NCBI GenBank assembly: GCA_002167435.2
Contig: NHBR02000105.1
Span: forward strand, 1 to 64,000
Source of the DNA: Allomuricauda sp. TMED12
GTDB taxonomy: Bacteria > Bacteroidota > Bacteroidia > Flavobacteriales > Flavobacteriaceae
Direction of reading: 5' to 3'
DNA: 64,000 nucleotides
A model generated the notes under the pieces. The model was not told the DNA's origin. It saw only the letters and a program-made list of their open reading frames with translations, and did not search any database. The position numbers and the translations under genes are program-made. Below, in pieces: positions 8,666-17,002 of this stretch. How positions within the stretch are numbered: the first letter of the stretch is position 1; every line of letters starts with the position of its first letter.

Positions 8666-9242
8666 ATAACTCACCGTTGTTATATAATTCAACCATTTCA
8701 TCAAAGGTTTTGTCTGTTGTAAATTGAGCGCCAAACCTTTTTGCACTTCTCAAATTTATAGCAGAATGATATTCTTGTAAATTCAAAATAGCAGGCTTTC
8801 CAAGACTCCAATCGACACTCGCTCTTTTTTTCCAAACGGCATCATCATATTCCTGATATGATCCTTTTTCGAGAGTGTAGAAGTTCGTGGGGTCAATGTT
8901 ATCACGATTCAAAGGCCACACAGGAAACATAATTAAACTAATCCGAGGAGGGAGACCAGGAACTATTCTGTCTTGATGAATCTTTCCATCAGTGAAAGGA
9001 TCTTGTCCTAAAATCTCATGTGTCAGATCAATTTTGAAGTGTTTGCCAAGTTCGTTCATTAACTCAGTTGGTATATATTGAGCAGGAAGAAAATAATTAT
9101 AGTCATATCTTCCATACTTGTTGGTTAGACGAGATGACGACCTTTCAAACTTATCAAAGTTATCAAAACAATATTGACCAATTTGATCATTAACACCTTT
9201 GTCGTATTGATAATTTTCTAAGTATTGGAAATAAGGCTGCAT
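8652..9242 (-). CDS. Putative 2OG/Fe(II)-type oxygenase-like protein (196 aa)
   Basis: A protein with 'DGKIHQDRIVPGLPPRISLI' (H-x-D) around residue 90 and 'LQEYHSAINLRSAKRFGAQF' near residue 155, giving a His...Arg at the usual distance for the second iron ligand and the 2OG-binding Arg of a jelly-roll oxygenase. The assignment rests on this motif spacing and on several similar genes nearby. It overlaps the SDR gene upstream by 25 nt and the next oxygenase-like gene by 14 nt, suggesting coupled translation and a shared pathway. Confidence 0.45.
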   Translation of the reverse strand: MQPYFQYLENYQYDKGVNDQIGQYCFDNFDKFERSSSRLTNKYGRYDYNYFLPAQYIPTELMNELGKHFKIDLTHEILGQDPFTDGKIHQDRIVPGLPPRISLIMFPVWPLNRDNIDPTNFYTLEKGSYQEYDDAVWKKRASVDWSLGKPAILNLQEYHSAINLRSAKRFGAQFTTDKTFDEMVELYNNGELYATS

Positions 9243-9724
9243 ATAATCTTCCCCGCTTCTTCGACTGGAATAAAAGTACTTACAAGATTTGGATATTTAG
9301 CTCTGATATCATCGGTGTCGATATATCCAAATGATACATACTTCAGTTCACATTCACTGTTATTATACTGTATAATTCTCGATGCTTTTTTATGAGCTGC
9401 TTTAACAGCAGCATATTGAATACCTTCAATCGTTTGATCATCATAATCAGCTGCATCTGATCCAATTACAATAATTTGTTTTCCGTTTATATCTTTCCAG
9501 TTTTGATATAATTTAATCAACAGTTTTGTGTTTTCCCATCGGGCCGATGAAGCGTCAATAAACACATCACAATCATCCATATCATCAATCATACTTTGGT
9601 GTTGTGCTACATTAGAAACATCCCAACCAGTGGATCTTGAATACCCTTTTATTTTATCATTACCTAAAATACTACTGATCTCCATTCCTATTTGACCAGT
9701 ATGACCTACGAGCGCTACTTTCAT
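9218..9724 (-). CDS. Short-chain dehydrogenase/reductase-like NAD(P)-binding protein (168 aa)
   Basis: N-terminal Rossmann motif VALVGHTGQIGMEI (residues 3-16), then 'DVFIDASSARWENTKLLIKL', 'QIIVIGSDAADYDD' and a Y-x-x-x-K catalytic pair in 'QYAAVKAAHKKA'. The serine of the SDR triad may lie in IGSDA. It is shorter than typical SDRs (about 250 aa), so it may be a reduced epimerase/reductase. It overlaps the adenylating-enzyme gene by 4 nt (ATGA), which argues that the two act in sequence, for example activation then reduction or epimerisation of a carboxylate or sugar. Substrate unknown. Confidence 0.65.
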   Translation of the reverse strand: MKVALVGHTGQIGMEISSILGNDKIKGYSRSTGWDVSNVAQHQSMIDDMDDCDVFIDASSARWENTKLLIKLYQNWKDINGKQIIVIGSDAADYDDQTIEGIQYAAVKAAHKKASRIIQYNNSECELKYVSFGYIDTDDIRAKYPNLVSTFIPVEEAGKIICSLISNT

Positions 9725-10401
9725 TTTCTACCCCTATAATAGATTCCATTTGATTTTTTAATAACTAGATCACCTGTAGCAAACCAGTCATCATAAACAC
9801 ACATATCGCCTTTGACATATAGTTCATCATTTACAATTTTATAATCACACCATATCTTATCACCAAGCATTGGTAATGGATCATCACATTGTTCAACAGT
9901 ATTTATATCAGTGAACACTTTATTTATTACCACAGGACCAATTTCACTCATTCCCCAATTTGGTTGGACAATGGCACCTCTACTAACAAATGCATAAATC
10001 AAATCCCAGCTGACAGGAAAACTACCACCAAGAATCCACTTGCCTCTGAGGTCAGCATTTTGAAAATCTTTTGTTTGGATCAATGCTTTCATATGATCTG
10101 GTGTAAGAAATGTATGAGTACTATACTTCAGTCGTCTTAAAAAACCATAAGGATTGAATGGAATTATCTCCACGTCAGCACCAACTTCATACGCAGGTAG
10201 TGTTTGTGCAAGAAGACCTCCTGCATGAGTCATTCGTGTTACAGTAAGAATTTTACTCTGGGAACTTATCTGTTGTGCTTCTCGTGCAACTTTGTTACAT
10301 GCTCTAATGTTATCAGGATCTCTAAATACATATTTTGGTGGTCCAGTAGTACCAGACGACTGGATAGTTACACCATTCATTAAAATGTCATTTAGATCCA
10401 T
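9721..10401 (-). CDS. Minimal ANL-family (AMP-forming) adenylating enzyme, lacks C-terminal domain (226 aa)
   Basis: It contains the ATP-binding loop QSSGTTGPPKYV (A3), NWGMSEIGPV (A5) and WFATGDLVIKKSNGIYYRGR (A7-A8) at normal mutual spacing, so the adenylation core is present. Relative to a 500-residue acyl-CoA synthetase it lacks about 150 N-terminal residues and the whole C-terminal lid domain: the protein stops at the hinge motif RGRK, so the catalytic A10 lysine is missing. ATG 10401 is preferred over an upstream TTG. It overlaps the GMP-reductase-like gene by 14 nt and the SDR by 4 nt. It may adenylate a small acid; partner or substrate unknown. Confidence 0.7.
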   Translation of the reverse strand: MDLNDILMNGVTIQSSGTTGPPKYVFRDPDNIRACNKVAREAQQISSQSKILTVTRMTHAGGLLAQTLPAYEVGADVEIIPFNPYGFLRRLKYSTHTFLTPDHMKALIQTKDFQNADLRGKWILGGSFPVSWDLIYAFVSRGAIVQPNWGMSEIGPVVINKVFTDINTVEQCDDPLPMLGDKIWCDYKIVNDELYVKGDMCVYDDWFATGDLVIKKSNGIYYRGRK

Positions 10402-11425
10402 ATCGTTCAAGACTTCTATTAATTGTATTGTTAACTCTTACAAATGCTGATTTATTATATAGAGCATTAATTGAAGGAGCTCCTACATATGTGCATGTAC
10501 TTCTAAGAGCACCTTTGATCTGCTTAATAACTTCAACAATGGAACCTGTAACAGGAATCATTAAGTCACGGCCTTCATTTGGTCTGTATTCTGCTTGATC
10601 TGGTTTTTTTATTGAGTACATTTTATCACTTCCAAGACCATAGAAACTTACAAACTTGTCACCATTAATGTCAATAATATTATCACATTCCTCACAATGC
10701 GAAACCATTCCTGCTATCATTACTAATTCTGCACCGGCCGCAATTGCTTTTGAAACATCTCCAGCAGTAACACACCCCCCATCAGATATAATTTTTACTC
10801 CATATGATCGTGCATGATGATGACAATCCATAATTGCACTTAGTTGTGGAATACCAATACCTACTTCACTTCGTGTTTTACAGGCGGCACCGCTACCAAC
10901 ACCAACCTTGATATAGTTAGCCCCTGCATCGACAAGATCAGCAATAGGTTCAGGTGTAGCTATATTTCCAGCAATAATAATTATATTCGGAAAACGATTT
11001 CTGATTTCTGATACTGTTTCCCACATACCCTGTATATTTGCATATACATTTGCTATATCAACATTTACAGCGGGGATATCAGGGAACTCTTCAAGAATCG
11101 ATAATGTTTTAATTAAATCCTTTTCTCTAACACCAGAAGATATTGCAATGTATCTCTGATCAATTGATGGTAAATGTTTTCTATGTTCTTCTATAGTATA
11201 CTCTTTTGATAAAAAAGTCAACACTTTTTCTTTACTGGCAATTTTTGCTATTTTGTAAGTACCGGTGCTCATCATATTTGCAATAACAATTGGTGTTGCT
11301 TCTGTGGATGCCCATGGAATATTAATGTTGACATCTGCACGAGTCAGTGTTATATCAGACACCTTTGGTTTAATTAACACATCATCGAAGTCAAGAAGTA
11401 ACTCCGTTTCCACTTTTTTTATCAT
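10388..11425 (-). CDS. guaC-like: GMP reductase / IMP dehydrogenase family enzyme, GuaC-like (345 aa)
   Basis: Full-length TIM-barrel of the IMPDH/GMPR family. The catalytic-loop Cys182 lies in 'KVGVGSGAACKTRSEVGIG', the phosphate-binding part is 'IISDGGCVTAGDVSKAIAAG', and the C-terminus 'LRSTCTYVGAPSINALYNKS' with 'FVRVNNTINRS' matches GMP reductases rather than IMPDH. No CBS domain is present and length (345) equals GuaC. GuaC converts GMP to IMP with NADPH and ammonia release. In a phage this would pull guanine nucleotides towards the adenine branch, or feed an island pathway. ATG 11425 has an AGGA Shine-Dalgarno and follows the upstream stop by 3 nt. Confidence 0.8.
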   Translation of the reverse strand: MIKKVETELLLDFDDVLIKPKVSDITLTRADVNINIPWASTEATPIVIANMMSTGTYKIAKIASKEKVLTFLSKEYTIEEHRKHLPSIDQRYIAISSGVREKDLIKTLSILEEFPDIPAVNVDIANVYANIQGMWETVSEIRNRFPNIIIIAGNIATPEPIADLVDAGANYIKVGVGSGAACKTRSEVGIGIPQLSAIMDCHHHARSYGVKIISDGGCVTAGDVSKAIAAGAELVMIAGMVSHCEECDNIIDINGDKFVSFYGLGSDKMYSIKKPDQAEYRPNEGRDLMIPVTGSIVEVIKQIKGALRSTCTYVGAPSINALYNKSAFVRVNNTINRSLERYGSK

Positions 11426-11427
11426 TA

Positions 11428-12105
11428 TTAATATCCTATCTTTGCTCCTGGTGTATTGAAGATTGCTTCAGGAATAAAATGAACGTTAAAACTAACACAT
11501 AATTTATCTATTCCTGCTGGCTGAGGTGCAGTCCCATGAGGGATATCACTCCTAAACAATATCAATTGATTTTGTTTTGTAACAAAGGATCTTTGTGTTG
11601 CATTAACGGAGTTGAATGTATCAGGTACTTTATGCATATTAGTATAGTCTCTGAAGATTAGTTTGGTATCCTCTGGCACTTCAAAATAGTAAGCACCACT
11701 TATAAAACTATGGCTATGTAAATGTTGCTGTATATGAGTATTCTCTTTTCCAATAAATGCCCACATATCCTTTATGAACAAATAATCAGAAGATTTTTCA
11801 TATCCCATAACATCTGCAAACTCTTTACAGCACTTCAACACTGCTTGATTAAACACAGAGAGCTGTGGGTTGTCTTGTAAATTAGGATCCCAACCATGTG
11901 TACTAACTGTCACAGTTGTTTTATTCATACCATGACCCTTTTCGGGATATAATGGAGCTCCATCATTTGATTCTTTTGGGTCTATGGCATTATTCTCGAA
12001 GTGCTGTTTTAGCCATGTGTTGGCTTTTTGAAATTCTTCTTCTGAGAGTAAGTTCTGAAATGACATTACAGGTTTAGCAAATAGTAGGTTTAATTTTCCT
12101 GACAT
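11428..12105 (-). CDS. 2OG-Fe(II) oxygenase family protein (TIGR02466/2OG-FeII_Oxy_5-like, 225 aa)
   Basis: The central 'HLHSHSFISGAYYFEVPED' segment, then 'LILFRSDIPHGTAPQ' and 'KLCVSFNVHF', follows the order of the marine-phage 2OG-FeII_Oxy_5 family (HtHPns.lSGvYY..., G.lv.Fps..H.v.pn, R.SisFN). The first iron-ligand region is H-x-H-like instead of H-x-D, a variation worth checking. Start ATG 12105 overlaps the upstream radical SAM stop by 1 nt. Such enzymes hydroxylate small molecules or protein side chains; the substrate is unknown. Confidence 0.7.
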   Translation of the reverse strand: MSGKLNLLFAKPVMSFQNLLSEEEFQKANTWLKQHFENNAIDPKESNDGAPLYPEKGHGMNKTTVTVSTHGWDPNLQDNPQLSVFNQAVLKCCKEFADVMGYEKSSDYLFIKDMWAFIGKENTHIQQHLHSHSFISGAYYFEVPEDTKLIFRDYTNMHKVPDTFNSVNATQRSFVTKQNQLILFRSDIPHGTAPQPAGIDKLCVSFNVHFIPEAIFNTPGAKIGY

Positions 12106-13040
12106 TAATAATTCCCTTCATTCATTTTAATGTGCTCATACATAGGAGCAATAGTCCAATTCTCTGTTAAACGACCTCTACGCTTGCTTCCAGGATCAGG
12201 TATTCCTACATGATTATCTGTATCCCAATCTGTTATCTTAATCCAGCGTTTATTATATCTATCTGTATTATCTTCATCCATTGGAAATTCTATTGTACCA
12301 GGTTCTACTCTTCCCCCATATCTGTGAACCTTGCCATAATGACTCCAAATATAATCTTCTGATAATTGAAACTGATCTGCACACAACTTTACCAATCCGG
12401 CAAGTTTAATATTTTCATCTTCTTGTTTTTGGTAGCGACCTAACTGCCCGACATTTTTTATTCTCATTGTTACAGTTTGAATATCTTTTGTATCCATTAA
12501 GTGTAACAATCTTGAAGGAGCTTCTTCATTGATACCCTTTACGATAATGGTTCCTGTGTCTATACTAAACCCAAAGTCTTTTATATTCTGTACGGCTTGT
12601 AATTTTTTTTTGGCACATCTCAACTCATCAATCTCTTCATACCAATCATCATTATCAACACCATTGAGACTAATATAAACGCCTCGCAAGGTAGTTTCTT
12701 TTAACCTTTGGGCAAAACTTGTACTTGATAATCTCAATCCATTTGTACACAGAACATTCATGTGGCCATGTTCTGTTGTTGCATTAATGAATTTATCTAT
12801 TTCAGGGTGTAGTGTCGGTTCTGCTCCGACTAGTCTTATCATACATTTACCTGACAGTCTACTCAACCAACTGTTAAATTTTTCAAAGTTCATATCAGGA
12901 AATGTTCTGTTGGGAATATAGCAGTTTTTACATTCCATATTACATCTATGTGTGATATCAATTACAATATCACTAAAGGTGTTATCCTCTGGTTGCTGTT
13001 CATAGTAATTGATATTAGAGAAATCTATTTTCTTTGTCAT
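12105..13040 (-). CDS. Radical SAM protein (311 aa)
   Basis: The 4Fe-4S/SAM motif CxxxCxxC is CNMECKNC (Cys33, 37, 40), followed by 'RLVGAEPTLHPEIDKFI' (GAEPT-type SAM-contact motif) and 'NVLCTNGLRLS'. Length fits a compact radical SAM barrel with a short C-terminal extension; no SPASM cysteines are seen. It overlaps the B12-binding radical SAM gene by 4 nt (ATGA), so the two are probably co-translated and act on related intermediates. The reaction cannot be deduced. Confidence 0.85.
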   Translation of the reverse strand: MTKKIDFSNINYYEQQPEDNTFSDIVIDITHRCNMECKNCYIPNRTFPDMNFEKFNSWLSRLSGKCMIRLVGAEPTLHPEIDKFINATTEHGHMNVLCTNGLRLSSTSFAQRLKETTLRGVYISLNGVDNDDWYEEIDELRCAKKKLQAVQNIKDFGFSIDTGTIIVKGINEEAPSRLLHLMDTKDIQTVTMRIKNVGQLGRYQKQEDENIKLAGLVKLCADQFQLSEDYIWSHYGKVHRYGGRVEPGTIEFPMDEDNTDRYNKRWIKITDWDTDNHVGIPDPGSKRRGRLTENWTIAPMYEHIKMNEGNY

Positions 13041-14530
13041 CTATACATTTCCAACTTTTGTTTCTTATATTCCTTAATTTGGTTTAAATATAATTTATTT
13101 AAGTTTCTTTTAATGTAAATATCTTCACAGGTAAAACTCATTAACTCTTTATGATCAAATTTACTCATATGTTCTGTTAAATCAAAATTAAATAATTTTT
13201 GTTTCATAAAATCATTATTTATATAATCATCAGCAAATTCTGTGGCGCGCTTAAAATCACTCCATTCACTTTCCCAAACTAAAATCCTACTATCAAGTTT
13301 ATTATTTTGTCTTCCAACCTCTACATAATTATTATATCCTTTGGAAGCTGCCCAATCTAAAATTTCTTTGTTGTCAGTAAGTTTATATCCATATTTAGCT
13401 GCATCTATACTAAAATCGCTTTGTGTGGTATTGTCAGTGTCAGTGCTAATATGAAGTCCCCAATAGAAAAAACTCTCCCAATTATCACGCATCCACTGTA
13501 TACCATCATACCATGACTCAGGTGGTTCATAAGGTAATCCAGCAATCATACCTGTCGTTCCTCTATAGACACCTATACGTTTTATAAACTCTTCACGTAT
13601 CCAGAGCAGGCCTGCTTTTATCTTATCAGGATGCATACCCTTACCAATTGCTTTTGCAGCCAAAGGGTGGAATGTTTCTATACCATAAAAATGTGCCCAG
13701 CATCTTGCTCTACACAACAACTCAACTTGATGTGGTTTGCTGATTACCAAATCAATTCTTATGAAGCAGCTGAAGTTAGGTTCAAATGGTAATCGTTCAA
13801 CAACATTAGCAAGCATTTCAATTTTACTATCTCTATCGTTGAATGTATCGTCGCTGATAATGTAATTAGTAGTCCCCCATCGAATGTAATTTTCCATAAG
13901 TTCATTATACAATGAATCCTCACTTCTACTATAATCTTCTTTTACTCCCAAGAAAGCATAATTACAGTATTTACATTTAAATCTACATCCTCTACTAATC
14001 TCTAAAGTTAGTGCCTCATGACTTTTTATAAAATCGTTTTCATGATAGTTGACATGATACTTTGAAATCGATAGTCCCTTATAACTATGATTGGCATCAA
14101 CTAAGAGAGAGTTGGGAGCCCACTCAGGAAATTTACCAACTGGTATATCACCGCCATTGAACAACCATTGAATCACAGGTTTCAATGCATGCTCACAATA
14201 TCCAAAAACCATTGCATCTGCTCCAAAATCTCTCTGGTATGGTTTTGGTCCTCCCATAACAATTTTAGCTTTAGGATATTGAGATTTCAGATAATTAATT
14301 TGTTCTATAATAACATGGTCTTGCATCCATAGATTGCTAACACCAATCATATGAATTTCATATGGTAAACTATCAATAAACTTTTTCAGTTCTTGATTGG
14401 ACCAACGTGTAGACCAGTCAATAACCTCCACCGTCCATCCATCAGCACGCATCATATCTGCAATCTTATACGCGCCCATGGTTCTACGTATAATTTCTTC
14501 ACCACTATCATTTAAAATAACAGCATTCAT
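13037..14530 (-). CDS. B12-binding-domain radical SAM protein (497 aa)
   Basis: An N-terminal Rossmann-like cobalamin-binding-type domain (residues about 1-120, with 'IHMIGVSNLWMQDH' and 'AKIVMGGPKPYQRDFGAD') precedes a radical SAM core with CRFKCKYC (Cys182, 186, 189). The classical DxHxxG of base-off B12 binding is not evident, as in many P-methylase/oxidoreductase types. ATG 14530 is chosen because it forms an ATGA overlap with the upstream methyltransferase stop; a longer reading starts inside that gene. Members methylate unactivated carbons or remodel complex metabolites; substrate here unknown. Confidence 0.8.
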   Translation of the reverse strand: MNAVILNDSGEEIIRRTMGAYKIADMMRADGWTVEVIDWSTRWSNQELKKFIDSLPYEIHMIGVSNLWMQDHVIIEQINYLKSQYPKAKIVMGGPKPYQRDFGADAMVFGYCEHALKPVIQWLFNGGDIPVGKFPEWAPNSLLVDANHSYKGLSISKYHVNYHENDFIKSHEALTLEISRGCRFKCKYCNYAFLGVKEDYSRSEDSLYNELMENYIRWGTTNYIISDDTFNDRDSKIEMLANVVERLPFEPNFSCFIRIDLVISKPHQVELLCRARCWAHFYGIETFHPLAAKAIGKGMHPDKIKAGLLWIREEFIKRIGVYRGTTGMIAGLPYEPPESWYDGIQWMRDNWESFFYWGLHISTDTDNTTQSDFSIDAAKYGYKLTDNKEILDWAASKGYNNYVEVGRQNNKLDSRILVWESEWSDFKRATEFADDYINNDFMKQKLFNFDLTEHMSKFDHKELMSFTCEDIYIKRNLNKLYLNQIKEYKKQKLEMYR

Positions 14531-15114
14531 TTTTTGCACACTATTTGCCAGCACGGATATTCACCCCATGTTCCATGGGGCGGTAATATAGCTTCATTGA
14601 TTTGTATCAATTGTAAATGATCTTTAATATCTTGAAAGTCTTGTAGTTGAAACTGAGGTGGTTTATATAGTGGTCCTCCTATCTGATGATCTCTGAGTCT
14701 TCCAGATTCATTAATATAAATTCCACCTGGGTTTAGAACCTTTAGAAGTTCTTGTACATAAACATACCTTCGTTCACTGGGAAAGAAATGATAAAAACCA
14801 AAATCAATTACAACATCAAATGTATCATCTATCCAATTTGTTTCTTCAACGAGATTTTTTGTAATAAATGTTGCATCACACAATTGCTTTGCATCATTTA
14901 TAGCTACATCACTAAAATCAATACCAGTTACTTGAAAACCTAGGTTGTAAAGATATGATATATTTCTACCATGGCCACAACCCAAATCTAGTATCTTGGC
15001 GTTTGTAGGAAATTGGTATACCATTCTTTGGAGGAATGTTGAAGGAAGATGCCCCCATGGAATTTTTCCCTTGTAATAGAAACTATTCCACCAGGTATTT
15101 TTATCTGGTTCCAT
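14527..15114 (-). CDS. Class I SAM-dependent methyltransferase (195 aa)
   Basis: The SAM-binding motif 'KILDLGCGHGRNISYLYNLG' (residues about 40-59) and the acidic second-strand 'QVTGIDFSDVAINDA' identify a class I methyltransferase of the UbiE/TehB type. The next motif 'VVIDFGFYHFFPSERRYVYV' follows at the normal distance. Its gene overlaps the downstream B12-radical SAM gene by 4 nt and the upstream oxygenase-like gene by 14 nt. Acceptor substrate not evident. Confidence 0.85.
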   Translation of the reverse strand: MEPDKNTWWNSFYYKGKIPWGHLPSTFLQRMVYQFPTNAKILDLGCGHGRNISYLYNLGFQVTGIDFSDVAINDAKQLCDATFITKNLVEETNWIDDTFDVVIDFGFYHFFPSERRYVYVQELLKVLNPGGIYINESGRLRDHQIGGPLYKPPQFQLQDFQDIKDHLQLIQINEAILPPHGTWGEYPCWQIVCKK

Positions 15115-15697
15115 TTCCCAGAACCTCTACTGCTTCTTCGTATGTACCTGTATATCCCCAGGCCATAATAAATCTTGGATTTGGATCAGTGGGATTGGCG
15201 TGTTGATTGTATACACTATGAGGTTTAGTAGTATTAATTATTGCAGGATTTTTATCCAGCACATAGTCTAATACTGGTGTTGCATCTTGTACGTATGTTT
15301 GATATTCATTGCTTTGAAAACTATCTTTAATAATACCAAAATTACCATACCACTCATTGACCTGTGTACCTCCTTCATAGAACCTCGTTATCTTTCCTTC
15401 ACCAGTGTTCATAATAGGAATGTTTATACTAACAAGTCTGTTGACATCAAGATGTACAGGCCATGATTTGTTGGAATTTTTTAATATTCTTAGAGTGTTA
15501 CCTAATCTCGGAAACCTTTGTTGGAACTGTAACAGGTAATCGTGGTCAGCTACTTTGATAAGTGTTTTATCAGTAAACGATATCAGTCCCATGAAGTCAT
15601 CAGTTTGTTTCCACTCCTCTGTGATATAAGGTAATGCTATCTTCTTGAGTTCTTCAAGATCAAATAAATTTTTAAGTTCATAGTAGTAATCACTCAT
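15101..15697 (-). CDS. Putative 2OG/Fe(II)-type oxygenase-like protein (198 aa)
   Basis: It contains 'WPVHLDVNRLVSINIPIMNT' (H-x-D) around residue 82 and 'AIINTTKPHSVYNQHANPTD' then 'RFIMAWGY' towards the C-terminus, matching the H-x-D...H...R layout of aspartyl hydroxylase-like jelly rolls. It forms an ATGA overlap with the adjacent oxygenase-like gene at 15694, and the pair may be a duplicated or heteromeric set. Substrate unknown; family assignment is motif-based. Confidence 0.55.
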   Translation of the reverse strand: MSDYYYELKNLFDLEELKKIALPYITEEWKQTDDFMGLISFTDKTLIKVADHDYLLQFQQRFPRLGNTLRILKNSNKSWPVHLDVNRLVSINIPIMNTGEGKITRFYEGGTQVNEWYGNFGIIKDSFQSNEYQTYVQDATPVLDYVLDKNPAIINTTKPHSVYNQHANPTDPNPRFIMAWGYTGTYEEAVEVLGNGTR

Positions 15698-16215
15698 ATC
15701 ATTGTTCCCACTAGCTTCTCGTTGTAAATATCAATCACTTCATGATACATATTTTCAAAACAAAGTTGAAATACGATTCTCGTATTGTTATGTATAGAAA
15801 AATTAACATTGTGAAATTGTTCACCAGTATTTAGGATAGCTCCATAACCATTATAATCTACTTTTGCAACAATATTTTTTTGTTCATCATAGAAGCATGT
15901 TTCTCCACTGTTATCTGTTAACGGGAAACTAATCACTGTCTGTCTTGGCATATATGTGCCTTCATATTCATTATGACGATTCCTGTCTTTGTGTATCACA
16001 CTATCAGGTTCGTTAACCCTTAGCAGTTGACACACACAATCAAGACCAGTATTATTAAATCTCTGCAGCTTGCTGGGAAGTTTAAAAAAACTAATTTTGT
16101 AACTGATATCAACAAACGCTCCAGGAGCATGAGCAATCTCCAAAAGATCTTGCTTTGTCGAATCGGTTATTGCATACGGTATTACTCTATAATATGGATC
16201 ACAATTATGAAGCAT
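15694..16215 (-). CDS. Putative 2OG/Fe(II)-type oxygenase-like protein (173 aa)
   Basis: The motif 'SVIHKDRNRHNEYEGTYMPR' gives an H-x-D iron-ligand pair, 'QTVISFPLTDNSGETCFYD' the following strands, and 'GAILNTGEQFHNVNF' with 'NNTRIVFQLCF' the distal His and the Arg that would hold 2-oxoglutarate. Length is short for the fold but complete in motif order. It overlaps the class IV aminotransferase gene upstream by 11 nt and the next oxygenase by 4 nt. Confidence 0.55.
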   Translation of the reverse strand: MLHNCDPYYRVIPYAITDSTKQDLLEIAHAPGAFVDISYKISFFKLPSKLQRFNNTGLDCVCQLLRVNEPDSVIHKDRNRHNEYEGTYMPRQTVISFPLTDNSGETCFYDEQKNIVAKVDYNGYGAILNTGEQFHNVNFSIHNNTRIVFQLCFENMYHEVIDIYNEKLVGTMI

Positions 16216-17002
16216 TATGTGCTACTTTATATTCATAATGATTCCTCAATATTTCAGTAATGTTATTAGAGGGAAATTGGTGTTCATTCAATGATTTGAC
16301 AGGAGTTAATCCTCCTGATGTAGAACATATGAAGCATTCAGAGAATTGGTTATATTCCTTGAAATCTCTTCTTTCAAATCCAATAGCAAGCTCCTTACAC
16401 ATTTCCTCTACAACATGGATTGTAACACTATTCAATACATCTGTCTTTGGCGTAACCACTATGTTATCAACTACAAAACATATTCCAAATCCAGGCCCTT
16501 CATTGATATATCCCTCAACACTTCGTACAATAGCTGTGTCAGTCTCCGCAAATCTCTGGGCTCGGGTGAGCTCTATCCAAGAGAAATTTTTATGTGTTTG
16601 ATATCCTGGTGACCTTGGAAGATCTTCATTGATAGAAAGTGTTATGGGACTATCGGAAATCCCATAGTATGGTTTTGCATATATCAGTGTGTGTTCGGGG
16701 CCCGATAGATCTCTTGGTGATCCTGAAGGAGGTGTACCTCTCCACTTAATAAACCACACAAATGAATTAGGACAATCGTTAATTAAATTATTGACAATAT
16801 CTGAGTAATCATTGTAAGTAAATCCATAGAAATTACAATTCTCTTTGAACCTTTTCATATGAATATCATAAAAGCATGGCCGAGCATTTACTGATTTCAT
16901 AACATCATATGTCGCGTCGCCATGAATGAATCCAAAGTCAAGTGGTGATATTCTTACATCATCTATGGAACAATATGATCCATCAAACCAACAATTAATC
17001 AT
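16205..17002 (-). CDS. Class IV (BCAT / D-amino acid type) PLP aminotransferase (265 aa)
   Basis: With the ATG at 17002 (MINCWFDGSYCSIDDVRISP) the protein has 'LDFGFIHGDATYDVMKSVNA' (fold-type IV N-domain), the likely PLP lysine K138 in 'YQTHKNFSWIELTRAQRFAE' and 'GYINEGPGFGICFVVDN' with the PLP-nitrogen glutamate E168. This is the pattern of D-alanine/branched-chain aminotransferases and ADC lyases. The start overlaps the upstream stop by 8 nt and has a GAGG Shine-Dalgarno. In the island it could supply an amino group to a sugar or keto-acid, or make a D-amino acid; which is not known. Confidence 0.8.
   Translation of the reverse strand: MINCWFDGSYCSIDDVRISPLDFGFIHGDATYDVMKSVNARPCFYDIHMKRFKENCNFYGFTYNDYSDIVNNLINDCPNSFVWFIKWRGTPPSGSPRDLSGPEHTLIYAKPYYGISDSPITLSINEDLPRSPGYQTHKNFSWIELTRAQRFAETDTAIVRSVEGYINEGPGFGICFVVDNIVVTPKTDVLNSVTIHVVEEMCKELAIGFERRDFKEYNQFSECFICSTSGGLTPVKSLNEHQFPSNNITEILRNHYEYKVAHNAS

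Noticed and set aside
9900-9907. TATAAATA on the minus strand inside the adenylating-enzyme gene
   Set aside because: It encodes Asp-Ile-Asn-Thr in mid-gene, is not close to a downstream start and the DNA is AT-rich, so it is more likely chance than a late promoter.
10388-11425. Annotation as IMP dehydrogenase (GuaB)
   Set aside because: No CBS domain, GuaC length, and the C-terminal LRSTCTYVGA...FVRVNN block is that of GMP reductase.
13216-13223. TATAAATA on the minus strand inside the B12-radical SAM gene
   Set aside because: Lies in Tyr-Ile-Asn-Asn codons about 175 bases from the next start; no supporting leader or Shine-Dalgarno.
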